A stretch of 39,957 nucleotides of DNA, taken from an uncultured Clostridia bacterium (GTDB lineage: Bacteria; Bacillota; Clostridia; Oscillospirales; Oscillospiraceae). Below the pieces are notes generated by a model. That model searched no databases and was not told the DNA's origin. It saw only the letters and a program-made list of their open reading frames with translations. Location of the stretch: assembly GCA_945949735.1 (NCBI GenBank), contig CAMFFO010000006.1, positions 1 through 39,957 of the forward strand, read 5' to 3'. Below are positions 24,149 to 32,600 of the stretch, in pieces. Within the stretch, counting starts at the first letter, position 1. Each line of letters begins with the position of its first letter. Both the position numbers and the translations under genes were made by a program.

Positions 24149-24177
24149 ATTTTACCACAAAATGTGTGTATGTTCAA
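24149..24177 (-). promoter_or_regulatory. promoter of glpP
   Basis: On the minus strand TTGAAC (24177-24172) and TAAAAT (24154-24149) are exactly 17 bases apart, about 57 bases before the glpP start. It lies just outside the extended end of repeat copy D. Confidence 0.65.
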
Positions 24178-24189
24178 ATACTATTTTGT

Positions 24190-24481
24190 GCTTATCGGAT
24201 TAACTCAGCAGTACGACAAATTGGTGTTTGTCGCTTCGCGTCCAAAATTATCTGTCATTGCGAGACCAGTGCGCACACTGGTCGTGGCAATCCCCCGGTT
24301 AGAGGGAAAATGTATCGACATTTGCCCCACAGAGCGGCAAAACCTTGCGATTTTTGGCAGAAATCGTTACCTGGTTCCTCTCAACGGGGGGATTGCCACG
24401 CCAGTGTGCGCACTGGCTCGCAATGACAGCAAGTATTTGACAAACACCAATTTACCGATTTACTGAGTCAAGCCGATAAGC
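24190..24481. repeat. type I palindromic element, copy D, with extended ends
   Basis: This is the most complete copy. The core runs from AAATTGGTGTTTG (24218) to CAAACACCAATTTA (24453). Outside it, GCTTATCGGATTAACTCAGC on the left mirrors CTGAGTCAAGCCGATAAGC on the right, extending the terminal inverted repeat to about 40 bases. Both minor hairpins are of the CCAGTGCGCACACTGG type. Confidence 0.9.
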
Positions 24482-24991
24482 AGCTACTATTTTGTGCTCA
24501 TGAGATTAACTAAGCAACCCTTCCTCAAAATTGAATTCCCCCAAGTGATTGGACACAAAATATTTGTTGGCACCAAGAAACTGGTAAAACGCAGGGCATT
24601 TGAGAAGCTTATCGAAGGGCGGGCGGCAAATAGACGATGAAACCCTCCAATTCTGTTGCGTACCAAAAAAGCCGAAAGATATTGAAAAAGATGCGAAATT
24701 ATGATAGAGTAAGGGAGCATGATGAACTCGCGTTTCCGGCTCCGCGGAAAGAAGTTTATTCAATAGGCAAAAACCGAAAAGACAAAGAATGCCGCAAGGG
24801 TATCTGCCGGAGAAAAGACGGTTAGGAAAGCTCTGAATAATTCGGCTGTGGAATAATCTCCCGCTGAGCTTCCTTGCCGAATTATGCGGTGTAGCCCTAA
24901 AAATGGTGCGCTGATGAAAATTGGTGCGGAATTGGTGCGGAGCACACCCCCGAATCCAAAAACCATTGCAAATAAAGGAGTTTTGAAATAA
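24482..24991. other. intergenic region upstream of ychF
   Basis: This ~510-base stretch holds no convincing gene. It starts with a degenerate repeat end (GCTCATGAGATTAACTAAGC, near 24495), has a possible weak promoter (TTGAAA at 24682, 17 bases, TAGAGT at 24705) pointing toward ychF, and contains a short copy of the TTAAGGCAACACC family near 24822-24899. Confidence 0.5.
24822..24899. repeat. short/degenerate TTAAGGCAACACC-family copy
   Basis: The right end CTTCCTTGCCGAATTATGCGG matches copy 3 (33961-33990) almost base for base, and the left end TTAGGAAAGCTCTGAATAATTCGG is a decayed complement. The central stem is missing, so this is an internally deleted relative. Confidence 0.65.
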
Positions 24992-26089
24992 ATGAAATTA
25001 GGTATCGTGGGACTTCCCAACGTGGGCAAGTCCACTCTCTTCAACGCCATCACCAACGCAGGCGTCCCCGCGGACAACTATGCGTTCTGCACCATCGACC
25101 CCAACGTGGGTGTGGTGTCCGTGCCGGACGCGCGGCTTACCTGGCTGGCGGAGCTTCACAAGCCAAAGAAGGTCACCCCTGCCGTTATCGAGTTTGTGGA
25201 CATCGCGGGCCTGGTGAAGGGCGCTTCCAAGGGTGAGGGCCTCGGCAACAAGTTCCTGAGCAACATCCGCACCACGGATGCCATTGTCCATGTGGTGCGC
25301 TGCTTTGAGGACAGCAATGTGACCCATGTGGAGGGCTCCACCGATCCCATCCGGGACATTGACATCATCAACCTGGAGCTGGTCATGGCGGACATCGAAA
25401 TGGTGGAACGCCGGATCGACAAATGTCAGAAGGCTGCCAAGGGCGGGGACAAGAAGTTCCTGAAGGAAGCCGAGCTCCTCACCGGTCTGCTCGCCCACCT
25501 GAACGAGGGGAAGCTGGCCCGCACCTATACCGACGATGCCGAGGAGCTGGCGATCATCGCCCAGTCCGATCTGCTGACCCTGAAAAAGACCATCTATGTG
25601 GCGAACCTGGGGGAGGACGAGGTCAATGACCCCGAAGCCAATCACCACTACCTGGCGGTAAAGACCCTTGCCGAGAAGGAGGGCAGCCAGGTGCTCCCCA
25701 TCTGTGCCAAGCTGGAGGCGGACATTGCCGAGCTGGACGACCCGGAGGAGAAGGCCATGTTCATGGAGGAGCTGGGTGTGGCCGAAAGCGGCCTGGATCG
25801 CTTGATCCGCAGCTCCTACACCCTGCTGGGGCTGATCTCCTTCCTCACCGCCGGAAGCGACGAGTGCCGGGCATGGACTATCAAGAAGGGCACCAAGGCC
25901 CCCCAGGCTGCCGGTAAAATCCATACCGACTTTGAGCGTGGCTTCATCCGCGCCGAAGTCATCGCCTTCGAGGACATGAAAGCCTGCGGCACCATGGCTG
26001 CCGCCAAGGCCAAGGGTCTGGTTCGCAGCGAAGGCAAGGAATACGTTATGAAAGACGGCGACATCGTCAATTTCCTGTTCAACGTCTGA
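24992..26089 (+). CDS. ychF: redox-regulated ribosome-associated ATPase YchF
   Basis: A 365-residue, full-length YchF/OLA1 protein of the Obg-related translation-factor class. [15 protein letters not shown] (7-21) is the P-loop, [19 protein letters not shown] is the G3/switch II region, and an NLGE sequence replaces the usual NKxD guanine motif, which explains the ATP preference of the family. The C-terminal TGS-like domain ends with the near-invariant [19 protein letters not shown] lies 11 nt before the ATG. It appears monocistronic, with a terminator 10 bases after the stop. Confidence 0.97.
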   Translation: MKLGIVGLPNVGKSTLFNAITNAGVPADNYAFCTIDPNVGVVSVPDARLTWLAELHKPKKVTPAVIEFVDIAGLVKGASKGEGLGNKFLSNIRTTDAIVHVVRCFEDSNVTHVEGSTDPIRDIDIINLELVMADIEMVERRIDKCQKAAKGGDKKFLKEAELLTGLLAHLNEGKLARTYTDDAEELAIIAQSDLLTLKKTIYVANLGEDEVNDPEANHHYLAVKTLAEKEGSQVLPICAKLEADIAELDDPEEKAMFMEELGVAESGLDRLIRSSYTLLGLISFLTAGSDECRAWTIKKGTKAPQAAGKIHTDFERGFIRAEVIAFEDMKACGTMAAAKAKGLVRSEGKEYVMKDGDIVNFLFNV

Positions 26090-26098
26090 TTCCCCCCT

Positions 26099-26126
26099 CC
26101 CGGCTCCTCAAGGAGCCGGGTTTTCT
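26099..26126 (+). terminator. intrinsic terminator of ychF
   Basis: CCCGGCTCCT and AGGAGCCGGG form a perfect 10-bp stem with a two-base spacer, followed by TTTTCT. Confidence 0.88.
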
Positions 26127-26171
26127 ATTCCTGTTTACGGGCAGTTTTTGTATGAACGCGCGAATAAAACA

Positions 26172-26217
26172 ACGCTGTCATTGCTGCACTTGCGCGGACT
26201 GGTTCGCAATGAAGGCT
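26172..26217. repeat. solo remnant of a type I element
   Basis: CTGTCATTGC is joined to GCGGACTGGTTCGCAATGA, i.e. the outer part of the left arm fused to the right arm with about 150 internal bases lost. The AAATTGGTGTTT ends are also absent. Confidence 0.55.
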
Positions 26218-26281
26218 TCTTTTATAGTGCTGTAAACAATAAGTTCATCAGTTTACCGTTATCCCATCATTCCCGCCGGGC

Positions 26282-26629
26282 AAAAAAAATAACCCTTGAC
26301 CGCCGCACCTTTCGATGTCGTCAGCCAAGGGTTATTTTTGTTCGCTCTTATTATCTAACATCATTGGTTAACCTCTCTTTCTGCAGATTACGGGCCTCTG
26401 CGCTCCGCTGCCTTCTGATTCCTCCGGTACAATCATACATCCTACGCTTTCCTATCTTCAAAGCCCATATATAAACGGAGGATTATAAGGGAATGCCTCA
26501 GCGCCCGTTGATGCTCCCCGTTACCAGACCACCCAAGGATTTAGGCTCTAGAAATCATTTCTTTTCGTAAATCACAATCTGTAACGGATAGGAGCTCTGG
26601 GATGTACCTGTTTAAGTATCACCCCTTGT
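26282..26629 (-). ncRNA. candidate orphan transcript (structured RNA or tiny gene)
   Basis: A complete minus-strand transcription unit with no recognised gene. A promoter at 26636-26664 leads into about 350 bases ending in an intrinsic terminator: AAAAATAACCCTTG/CAAGGGTTATTTTT (about 26285-26339) followed by eight T residues. Local stems are plausible (AGAAA-TGA-TTTCT; GCTTT/AAAGC; GGGGAGCATCA with TGAGGCATTCCC), and TCCTCCG can pair with CGGAGGA further down. The only notable frame is 29 codons (26440-26351, MYDCTGGIRRQRSAEARNLQ...), which ends just before the terminator and has only a weak ribosome site. It does not match tmRNA, RNase P, SRP RNA or 6S RNA as I know them. Confidence 0.4.
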
Positions 26630-26635
26630 GCTTAT

Positions 26636-26664
26636 AAGATATCACAATAACTTTATGATTTCAA
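26636..26664 (-). promoter_or_regulatory. promoter of the orphan transcript
   Basis: On the minus strand TTGAAA (26664-26659) and TATCTT (26641-26636) are 17 bases apart. Transcription would run toward the terminator near 26285. Confidence 0.55.
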
Positions 26665-26811
26665 CCCTTAATATTGTACAAAGTCACGAATATTTCCTTG
26701 TATATTTCACAGAAATTCCCGTTTCCCCATTGACATCTTACTGTCCTTAGGGTATATTGGATTTGTTGGGCGGCCGTCGGCCGCCCTTTCTTTCGGCATT
26801 TGTTGGCAAAT

Positions 26812-26865
26812 AAATTGGTGTTTAGCGGCTTCGCCGAATTGACAATTGACAGTTGACAATTATGT
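26812..26865. repeat. left end of a type III element
   Basis: AAATTGGTGTTTA is followed by GCGGCTTCGCCGAATTGACAATTGACAGTTGACAATTATG. This has the terminal repeat of the other elements but the AATTGACAATTG-rich interior of the copy at 28263-28450. It stops abruptly 28 bases before the extended end of type I copy E. Confidence 0.7.
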
Positions 26866-26892
26866 GCGGTAACCGGGTCATTTTTGAAAAAA

Positions 26893-27153
26893 TGCATATC
26901 GGCTTAAGTCAGCAAACCATCAAATTGGAGTTTGAAAAGGAGCACTGCAAATTACCTGTCATTGCGAACCAGTCCGCAGACTGGTGTGGCAATCCCCCAG
27001 TTAGAGAGGAAATGTATCGGCAATTGCCCAACAGGGTGGGAGTTGATGCGTTTTTGGTGGAAGTCGTTACCTGGTTCCATGGGGCCGGGGGATTGCCACG
27101 ACCAGTGTGCGCACTGGTCTCGCAATGACAGCGTTATTTTTCAAACACCAATT
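26893..27153. repeat. type I palindromic element, copy E
   Basis: It starts with the outer sequence TGCATATCGGCTTAAGTCAGC, then AAATTGGAGTTTG (26922), and ends CAAACACCAATTTT. The left minor hairpin is CCAGTCCGCAGACTGG and the right CCAGTGTGCGCACTGG, a mixed pair. It lies just downstream of the peptidase-like gene ending at 27188. Confidence 0.88.
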
Positions 27154-27187
27154 TTCCTGTCTGGCGGGAAAGGGCGGCGGGGATCGC

Positions 27188-27721
27188 TTACCTGGAATAG
27201 GGGACGGGGCCAGTCGGGGAAGCAGGCTTTTTTTGGATTGCGATGAGGAAGGGGGTGAAATACCCTCTCTTTTCCAGGAATGCCTCCAGGCTGGGGCCGT
27301 AGGGATCGGGGCCGGTGGAATTCCGATAGGTATTGTAGCCAAGGAAGCTCCCGTTCTGCTCCCGTAGTGCCACGAAATGGGCGCCCAGCTTCCACTTCTC
27401 CCGCCAGCGGTAGAAGAGGATACACGCGTCAGCCTCCCTTGCCAGGACGTCAAATTCGGAGGGGCGGAGGCTGGTTTTCAACGGAAAGCCCCATTTGCGA
27501 AACAGGGGAACGGGAGCCCAGAAGCTGGTACCCGCATTGCCGTGGATTACGGGGAGCTGACGCTCGAAATACCGGATCAGCTCCGGAATATCCGTTTGGT
27601 AGCCCATGAGGGCCAGGGCGTTGTAGGTGGCGATCCAGCCGCAGCCCACTGCCGCGCTGGCGCGCAGACCATAGCGGTATCGCTCCCTGGGGATGCTGTT
27701 CTGGTTATAGATCAGATCCAT
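27188..27721 (-). CDS. C39/papain-like putative cysteine peptidase
   Basis: A 177-residue protein of a clostridial family I know only as hypothetical. The N-terminal DLIYNQNSIPRERYRYGLR is followed by AAVGCGWIATYNAL with the candidate nucleophile Cys in GCGW, a later GAHFVALR with the candidate His, and GYNTYRN with a candidate Asn. This Cys-His-Asn order matches C39-like and papain-like folds. There is no signal peptide. The ATG at 27721 has GGAGG 9 nt upstream, and the gene overlaps the end of the C_GCAxxG gene by 17 bases, so the two are coupled. Peptidase function is an inference from the residue pattern. Confidence 0.6.
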   Translation of the reverse strand: MDLIYNQNSIPRERYRYGLRASAAVGCGWIATYNALALMGYQTDIPELIRYFERQLPVIHGNAGTSFWAPVPLFRKWGFPLKTSLRPSEFDVLAREADACILFYRWREKWKLGAHFVALREQNGSFLGYNTYRNSTGPDPYGPSLEAFLEKRGYFTPFLIAIQKKPASPTGPVPYSR

Positions 27722-28181
27722 GGCGGAGTTCCTCCAGGGGGTGCTGGGCAATGTATTCGTCCAGAAGCCGGGCAGCGGTCATGACCATCCGGGCGCAGGG
27801 GCGGGTTTTATAAAAATCCGCTGTCCGGGGGGTGGGATTGGGGTCTGAGGGAGGGTTTTTCAGAATTTCTCTGCAGATGATGGAGCCATGTTCCTCCCGG
27901 AACTGCCCTGCCAGGGCCTGTACCAGGGTATAGTGGGCCCGCTTGGCCGCATCGTCCCCTGGGGTCGAATAGCCGTAGAGCAGCCCGGCCACCGTCAGCA
28001 TTCCGCTGACCGCACCGCATACCTCCCGCATCCGTCCCATCCCGCCGCCAAAGGAGCTGGATAGCTTCGCGGCAAACGCTTCCGAAAGCCCGGTGACATC
28101 GCAAAACGCCACTACCACGCTCTGGGAACAGTTATACCCTGCCAGGAACAGTTCCCCGGCCCGAACGCTGTGATCGATCAT
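27705..28181 (-). CDS. C_GCAxxG_C_C family redox protein
   Basis: A 158-residue protein with the family layout: GYNCSQSVVVAF (first Cys), the CGAVSGMLTVAGLLYG variant of the GCAxxG segment, then SIICREILK and TRPCARMV with the last two cysteines. AKLSSSFGGGMGRMREVCGAVSG is the hallmark block. Members are thought to be small cytoplasmic redox or metal-linked proteins, often with a Tat or DsrE-like context elsewhere. The ATG at 28181 with GGGAGG 7-8 nt upstream is preferred over the ORF start at 28202. It is first in a two-gene unit with the peptidase-like gene. Confidence 0.85.
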   Translation of the reverse strand: MIDHSVRAGELFLAGYNCSQSVVVAFCDVTGLSEAFAAKLSSSFGGGMGRMREVCGAVSGMLTVAGLLYGYSTPGDDAAKRAHYTLVQALAGQFREEHGSIICREILKNPPSDPNPTPRTADFYKTRPCARMVMTAARLLDEYIAQHPLEELRHGSDL

Positions 28182-28262
28182 ATTGTATCCTCCCAATGGC
28201 ACCGGCCTCCTGCCGGGAGAAGCCGGTTCCTTTCATTTCCAGGGCTAACCCGGCAAGAAGAT

Positions 28263-28450
28263 AAATTGGTGTTTAGAATTGACAATTGACAATTAACAAT
28301 TGACAATTATGGAATCCCTTCGGGATGATTTTAAAATATTTATGCTGAAAATACTGCGTTATTATTTCAGAATCGTCCCGTAGGGACACAATAATTGTCA
28401 ATTTTCAATTGTCAATTGTCAATTCGGCGAAGCCGTTCAAACAACAATTC
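28263..28450. repeat. type III palindromic element (AATTGACAATTG arms)
   Basis: It starts AAATTGGTGTTTA and ends TTCAAACAACAATT. The interior has repeated AATTGACAATTGACAATT on the left and the complementary AATTGTCAATTTTCAATTG on the right, around a centre with CCCTTCGGGA and TCCCGTAGGGA. It sits between the C_GCAxxG promoter region and the TetR gene end and shares only its ends with the type I and II elements. Confidence 0.8.
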
Positions 28451-28499
28451 TCTGGTCTGCTGAATGGCGCGGGGAAAGTGAATCCCCGTAAATGCGGGG

Positions 28500-29033
28500 C
28501 TATTGCAGCCGGAGAATCAGGTCTGCGAGGCTTTGTTCCAGAGAATCCAGGGAATCAGGCGTGTCCTTCCGCAGAAGATGACCGGTGTACAGGATCCCAC
28601 CCAGAACAAAGGAGATTTTGACATACTCCTCCCGGGAAGTGGCCGCGGACTGATAGCGCCTCAGCAAAAAGGCGTCTATCCTCTGGTGGAAGGCCTCGTA
28701 GCGTCCGTCGAACAGAATAGACAGTGCCTCGGATTGCTCGGAATCCGAGAAGATCTGCCGAAGCTCCGATAAGAAGCGGCGGGGGTTTGAAAACAGATCA
28801 TCCACGCTGGGCATTGCGCTGAAACAGTCCTCCAGCAATTCACATTCCAATTGCTCTGACAGGTTCTGCACATCCCTGTAGTGATTATAGAAGGTGGACG
28901 TGTTGATCATGGCCTTCTGGCAGATTTCCCGCACCCTGACTTTTTCCAACGGCAGCCTTCTGCGGAGATCCAGGAAGGCTTCCCGGATGGCTTTTTCCGT
29001 TTTTTGGATGCGCAGATCGATTTTTTGCTCCAT
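28500..29033 (-). CDS. TetR-family transcriptional regulator
   Basis: A 177-residue regulator with the N-terminal TetR DNA-binding domain: KTEKAIREAFLDLRRRLPLEKVRVREICQ followed by the recognition segment KAMINTSTFYNHYRD (about residues 41-55). The C-terminal helices resemble TetR_C domains of Firmicutes. The ATG at 29033 has GGAGG 6-7 nt upstream; the in-frame start at 29057 has none. It is divergent from the giant activase gene about 575 bases away, with a repeat element between, so it may control that gene. No clear operator was found. Confidence 0.88.
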   Translation of the reverse strand: MEQKIDLRIQKTEKAIREAFLDLRRRLPLEKVRVREICQKAMINTSTFYNHYRDVQNLSEQLECELLEDCFSAMPSVDDLFSNPRRFLSELRQIFSDSEQSEALSILFDGRYEAFHQRIDAFLLRRYQSAATSREEYVKISFVLGGILYTGHLLRKDTPDSLDSLEQSLADLILRLQ

Positions 29034-29130
29034 AGCAGGCCTCCGGAAATCCATCAATTACTCGAAAATGTTGTTTATCCAGCACACAGAGAAAAATAAC
29101 GGTTGAAGAAAATAGATACCTGCCGTATAA

Positions 29131-29300
29131 TTAAGGCAACACCGCACAATTGCGTCTGCGGCCGGATGGCGGGTCTTTTTCCCCATCCGCGCAGTATGGA
29201 AAACAGGAAATACACCAAGTATTCCTCTGTTTTCCAAACTTTCGGCTGAGGAAAAATCCCTCGCCACCGGCTCTTGCCGAATTGTGCGGCGTTGCCTTAA
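29131..29300. repeat. TTAAGGCAACACC element, copy 2
   Basis: A full copy with TTAAGGCAACACCGCACAAT at one end and GTTGCCTTAA at the other. The central stem GGAAAACAGGAAATAC/GTATTCCTCTGTTTTCC is nearly identical to copy 1. TTAA is present at both boundaries. It lies in the gap between the TetR gene and the activase. Confidence 0.9.
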
Positions 29301-29607
29301 TCATACCTGCTTGGAGGGGAAAAGTCAACTCTTCTTTCGGCGGGATGGCCGGTCTCCAAAACCGCGTTTTCGGAAGAATGGGGGCCGGAGGAATGAGCTG
29401 CCGTATTTTCAGCAAAGACGCACACCGTGAAAGAGCAATCCGGGAGCAGCCCGAATCAGCGCAAACCTACGATACGGGTATGGATCCCCCTGGCCCTGGT
29501 TTCAATGGCGAGACTTATCTGCAGGCAGCGGATGGGTCCCGCTTTTTTTGGAGCCTTGCGCCAAGCGTCCTTTGCGCACCGCGCCGCACTTTGGATCGAG
29601 GTTGAAC
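29301..29607. other. leader region of the giant activase
   Basis: About 300 bases hold no convincing gene. A GC-rich stretch with a run of seven T residues near 29541-29547 lies before the start codon, and short inverted repeats (GCAGCGGATGGG) are present. No known riboswitch was recognised and no clear promoter was assigned. Confidence 0.4.
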
Positions 29608-32600
29608 ATGGAACAGAAAGAATACCGTGCCGGAATTGATATTGGTTCCACGACAGTCAAGCTGGTGATCGTGGACAGCGAAAAGAAAATCCTGTTTGGC
29701 GAGTACCGCCGCCATTGCGCCCATACCCAGGAAACCCTGGCGGAGCTTCTGCGGGAGGCCGGGGAACGTCTGGGCGATATTGCCCTTCGGGTAAAAATCA
29801 CCGGATCCGGCTCCATCAATTTGGGGAAAGCCCTGGGGATCGGCTTTGTGCAGGAAGTGGTTGCCGTGGCATCGGCGCTCCAGGCCGCTGCGCCCCAGAC
29901 CGATGTAGCCATTGAGCTGGGCGGTGAGGATGCCAAGATCATTTACTTCACCGGCGGACTGGAAGAGCGGATGAACGGTGTCTGCGCAGGAGGCACCGGC
30001 TCCTTCATTGACCAGATGGCGTCGCTTCTGCAGACGGACGCCCGGGGCCTGAACGAGGAAGCGGCCAATTATAAGCAGATCTATCCCATTGCGGCCCGGT
30101 GCGGCGTGTTTGCCAAGACGGATATCCAGCCCCTGATCAACGAGGGCGCCAGCCGGGCGGATCTGGCGGCTTCCATTTTTCAGGCCGTGGTCAACCAGAC
30201 CATTTCGGGTCTCGCCTGCGGCAAGCCCATCCGGGGGCGGGTGGCGTTTTTAGGGGGGCCGCTCCATTTTCTGCCGGAGTTGAAAAGAGCGTTTGTCCGG
30301 ACGCTTAGGCTGACCCCGGAAACCGCCATCGATCCGCCCAATTCCCATCTGTTCGCCGCCATGGGCGCGGCTCTTGAGGCGGACAACGCTGAGCCCAGGG
30401 CAATTCGTGATTTGATCACCGCGCTGGATGCCGGTGTGGAGATGGCCTTTGAGATCAAACGGCTGTCTCCGCTGTTCGGAAGCCGGGAGGAATACGAGGC
30501 ATTCTGCCTGCGGCACAGCAGGGCGGTGGTGAGGAAAACGGAACTCGCCGCTTACGAGGGGGATTGCTTCCTGGGTATTGACGCAGGCTCCACCACCACC
30601 AAAATTGCTCTGATCGGCGGGGAAGGGGAGCTGCTGTTCTCCTATTATGCCAACAACCAGGGAAATCCCGTCAAAACGGCCCAGGAGGCTCTGGCAAAGC
30701 TGAGGCAGGAGCTGCCCCCCGGCGCGAGCATCCGCCGCTCCTGCTCCACCGGATACGGGGAATCCCTGCTGAAAGCCGCCTTCCACTTAGACGAGGGCGA
30801 GGTGGAGACCGTTGCCCACTGTACCGCCGCCTCCTTCTTTGACAAGGACGTGGACTGCGTCCTGGATATCGGCGGGCAGGACATGAAGTGCATCAAGCTG
30901 AAAAACGGAGCGGTGGATACCATCCTGCTCAACGAGGCCTGCTCCTCCGGCTGCGGTTCCTTCATTGAGAATTTCGCGGCCTCTCTGGGATACACCGCCG
31001 GGGCCTTTGCCCGGGAGGCGCTGTTTGCCGGCAATCCCGTGGATCTGGGCACCCGCTGCACCGTGTTTATGAATTCCAACGTGAAGCAGGCCCAGAAGGA
31101 GGGGGCGTCCGTCTCCGATATCTCCGCGGGACTTGCTTACTCCGTCATCAAAAACGCCCTTTACAAGGTCATCAAGCTGGCCAGCCCCGAGGAGCTGGGA
31201 AGCCATGTGGTGGTTCAGGGAGGTACCTTCTACAATCAGGCTGTGCTGCGGGCCTTTGAGAAGATTGCGGGGATCGAGGCCGTTTGCCCGGACATTGCCG
31301 GAATCATGGGCGCCTTCGGCGCGGCGCTGATCGCGAAAGAACGCTTCCGGGGTCAGCAGAGCGGAATGCTGCCCCTGGAGGAGGCCCTGAACCTGACACA
31401 TACCACCGCTACCACCCGCTGCCGGGGATGCGCCAACAGCTGTATGCTGACGGTGAGCCGGTTCTCCAACGGTCAGAAGCATATCACGGGAAACCGCTGC
31501 GAGCGCGGCGCGGGCGGCAGCAAACAGGCGGCGGCCCCCAATATGGTTGCCTTCAAGCGCAACCGTATTTTTGACTACAAGCCCCTGGAAAACCCCGCGA
31601 GAGGAACCATCGGCATTCCCAGAGTGCTGAATATCTACGAAAACTATCCGTTCTGGGCTACCTTCTTTGAAAAACTGGGCTTTCGTGTTCTGCTGTCGCC
31701 GTTGTCCGACAGGAAACTCTACGAGCTGGGCATGGAATCCATTCCCTCGGAATCGGAATGCTACCCGGCAAAGCTGGCCCACGGCCATGTGGAGTGGCTG
31801 ATCCGCAATGGGGTCAAGACCATTTTCCATCCCTGTGTGTTTTACGAGCATCAGGAAACCGAAAACGCCCAGAACCATTATAACTGTCCCATTGTGGTGT
31901 CCTACCCGGAGAACCTGAAAAACAACGTGGAGGCTGTGGCGAAGGGCGAGGTGCGCTATATTCGCCCGTTTATCGCCATGACGGATGAAAAAACCGCCGC
32001 GGATCGGCTGGTGCGGCTGTGCAAAGAGGAATGGGACATCCCGGAAAAGGAAACCCGGGCGGCGGTCAGTGCGGCCTGGGCGGAGCAGCAGAGGGCGAAG
32101 GAGGACATCCGCGCCGAAGGGAGACGGCTTCTTGGACAGATGGAGCAGCGAGGAGGCCGGGGGATCGTTCTGGCGGGCAGACCCTACCACATCGATCCGG
32201 AGATCAATCACGGAATTCCGGAAATGATCGCGTCCTACGGGCTCACCGTATTTACGGAGGACAGCATCCCCGTTGACTTCCAACCGTCCCGCCCCATCCG
32301 GGCGAATGACCAGTGGGTCTACCACTCCCGGCTGTATACGGCGGCGGAATTTGTCAGCGGCAGAGACGATCTGGAACTGATTCAGCTGAACTCCTTTGGC
32401 TGCGGCCTGGATGCCGTGACCACGGATCAGGTCTGCGAGATTCTGGAAAAAAGCAATAAGCTCTACACGGTTCTGAAAATTGACGAGGTGAACAACCTGG
32501 GAGCCGCGAGAATCCGCATCCGCAGCCTGCTTGCCGCAATGGATCAGCGGAAAAAGCAGGGGATTTCCGCCTGCCCCGAGCCTTTGGAGTACCGAAGGGC

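Noticed and set aside
24637-24825. 62-codon basic frame before ychF
   Set aside because: No ribosome site, and it ends inside a repeat remnant. No family resemblance.
26148-26474. 108-codon plus-strand frame downstream of ychF
   Set aside because: It runs through a repeat remnant and the terminator of the orphan minus-strand unit, has no ribosome site and an implausible composition.
26340-26560. TPP-riboswitch-like words on the minus strand (GGGGAGC, GCTGAGG, CTTTGAA, AGCGTAGG in order)
   Set aside because: The critical CTGAGA is CTGAGG, the CCTGATCTGG and AATGCCAG blocks are absent, spacing is wrong, and no thiamine gene is near.
29301-29607. Possible c-di-GMP or cobalamin riboswitch before the activase
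   Set aside because: Only isolated words (GCGCAAACC) resemble such motifs; the conserved cores are absent.
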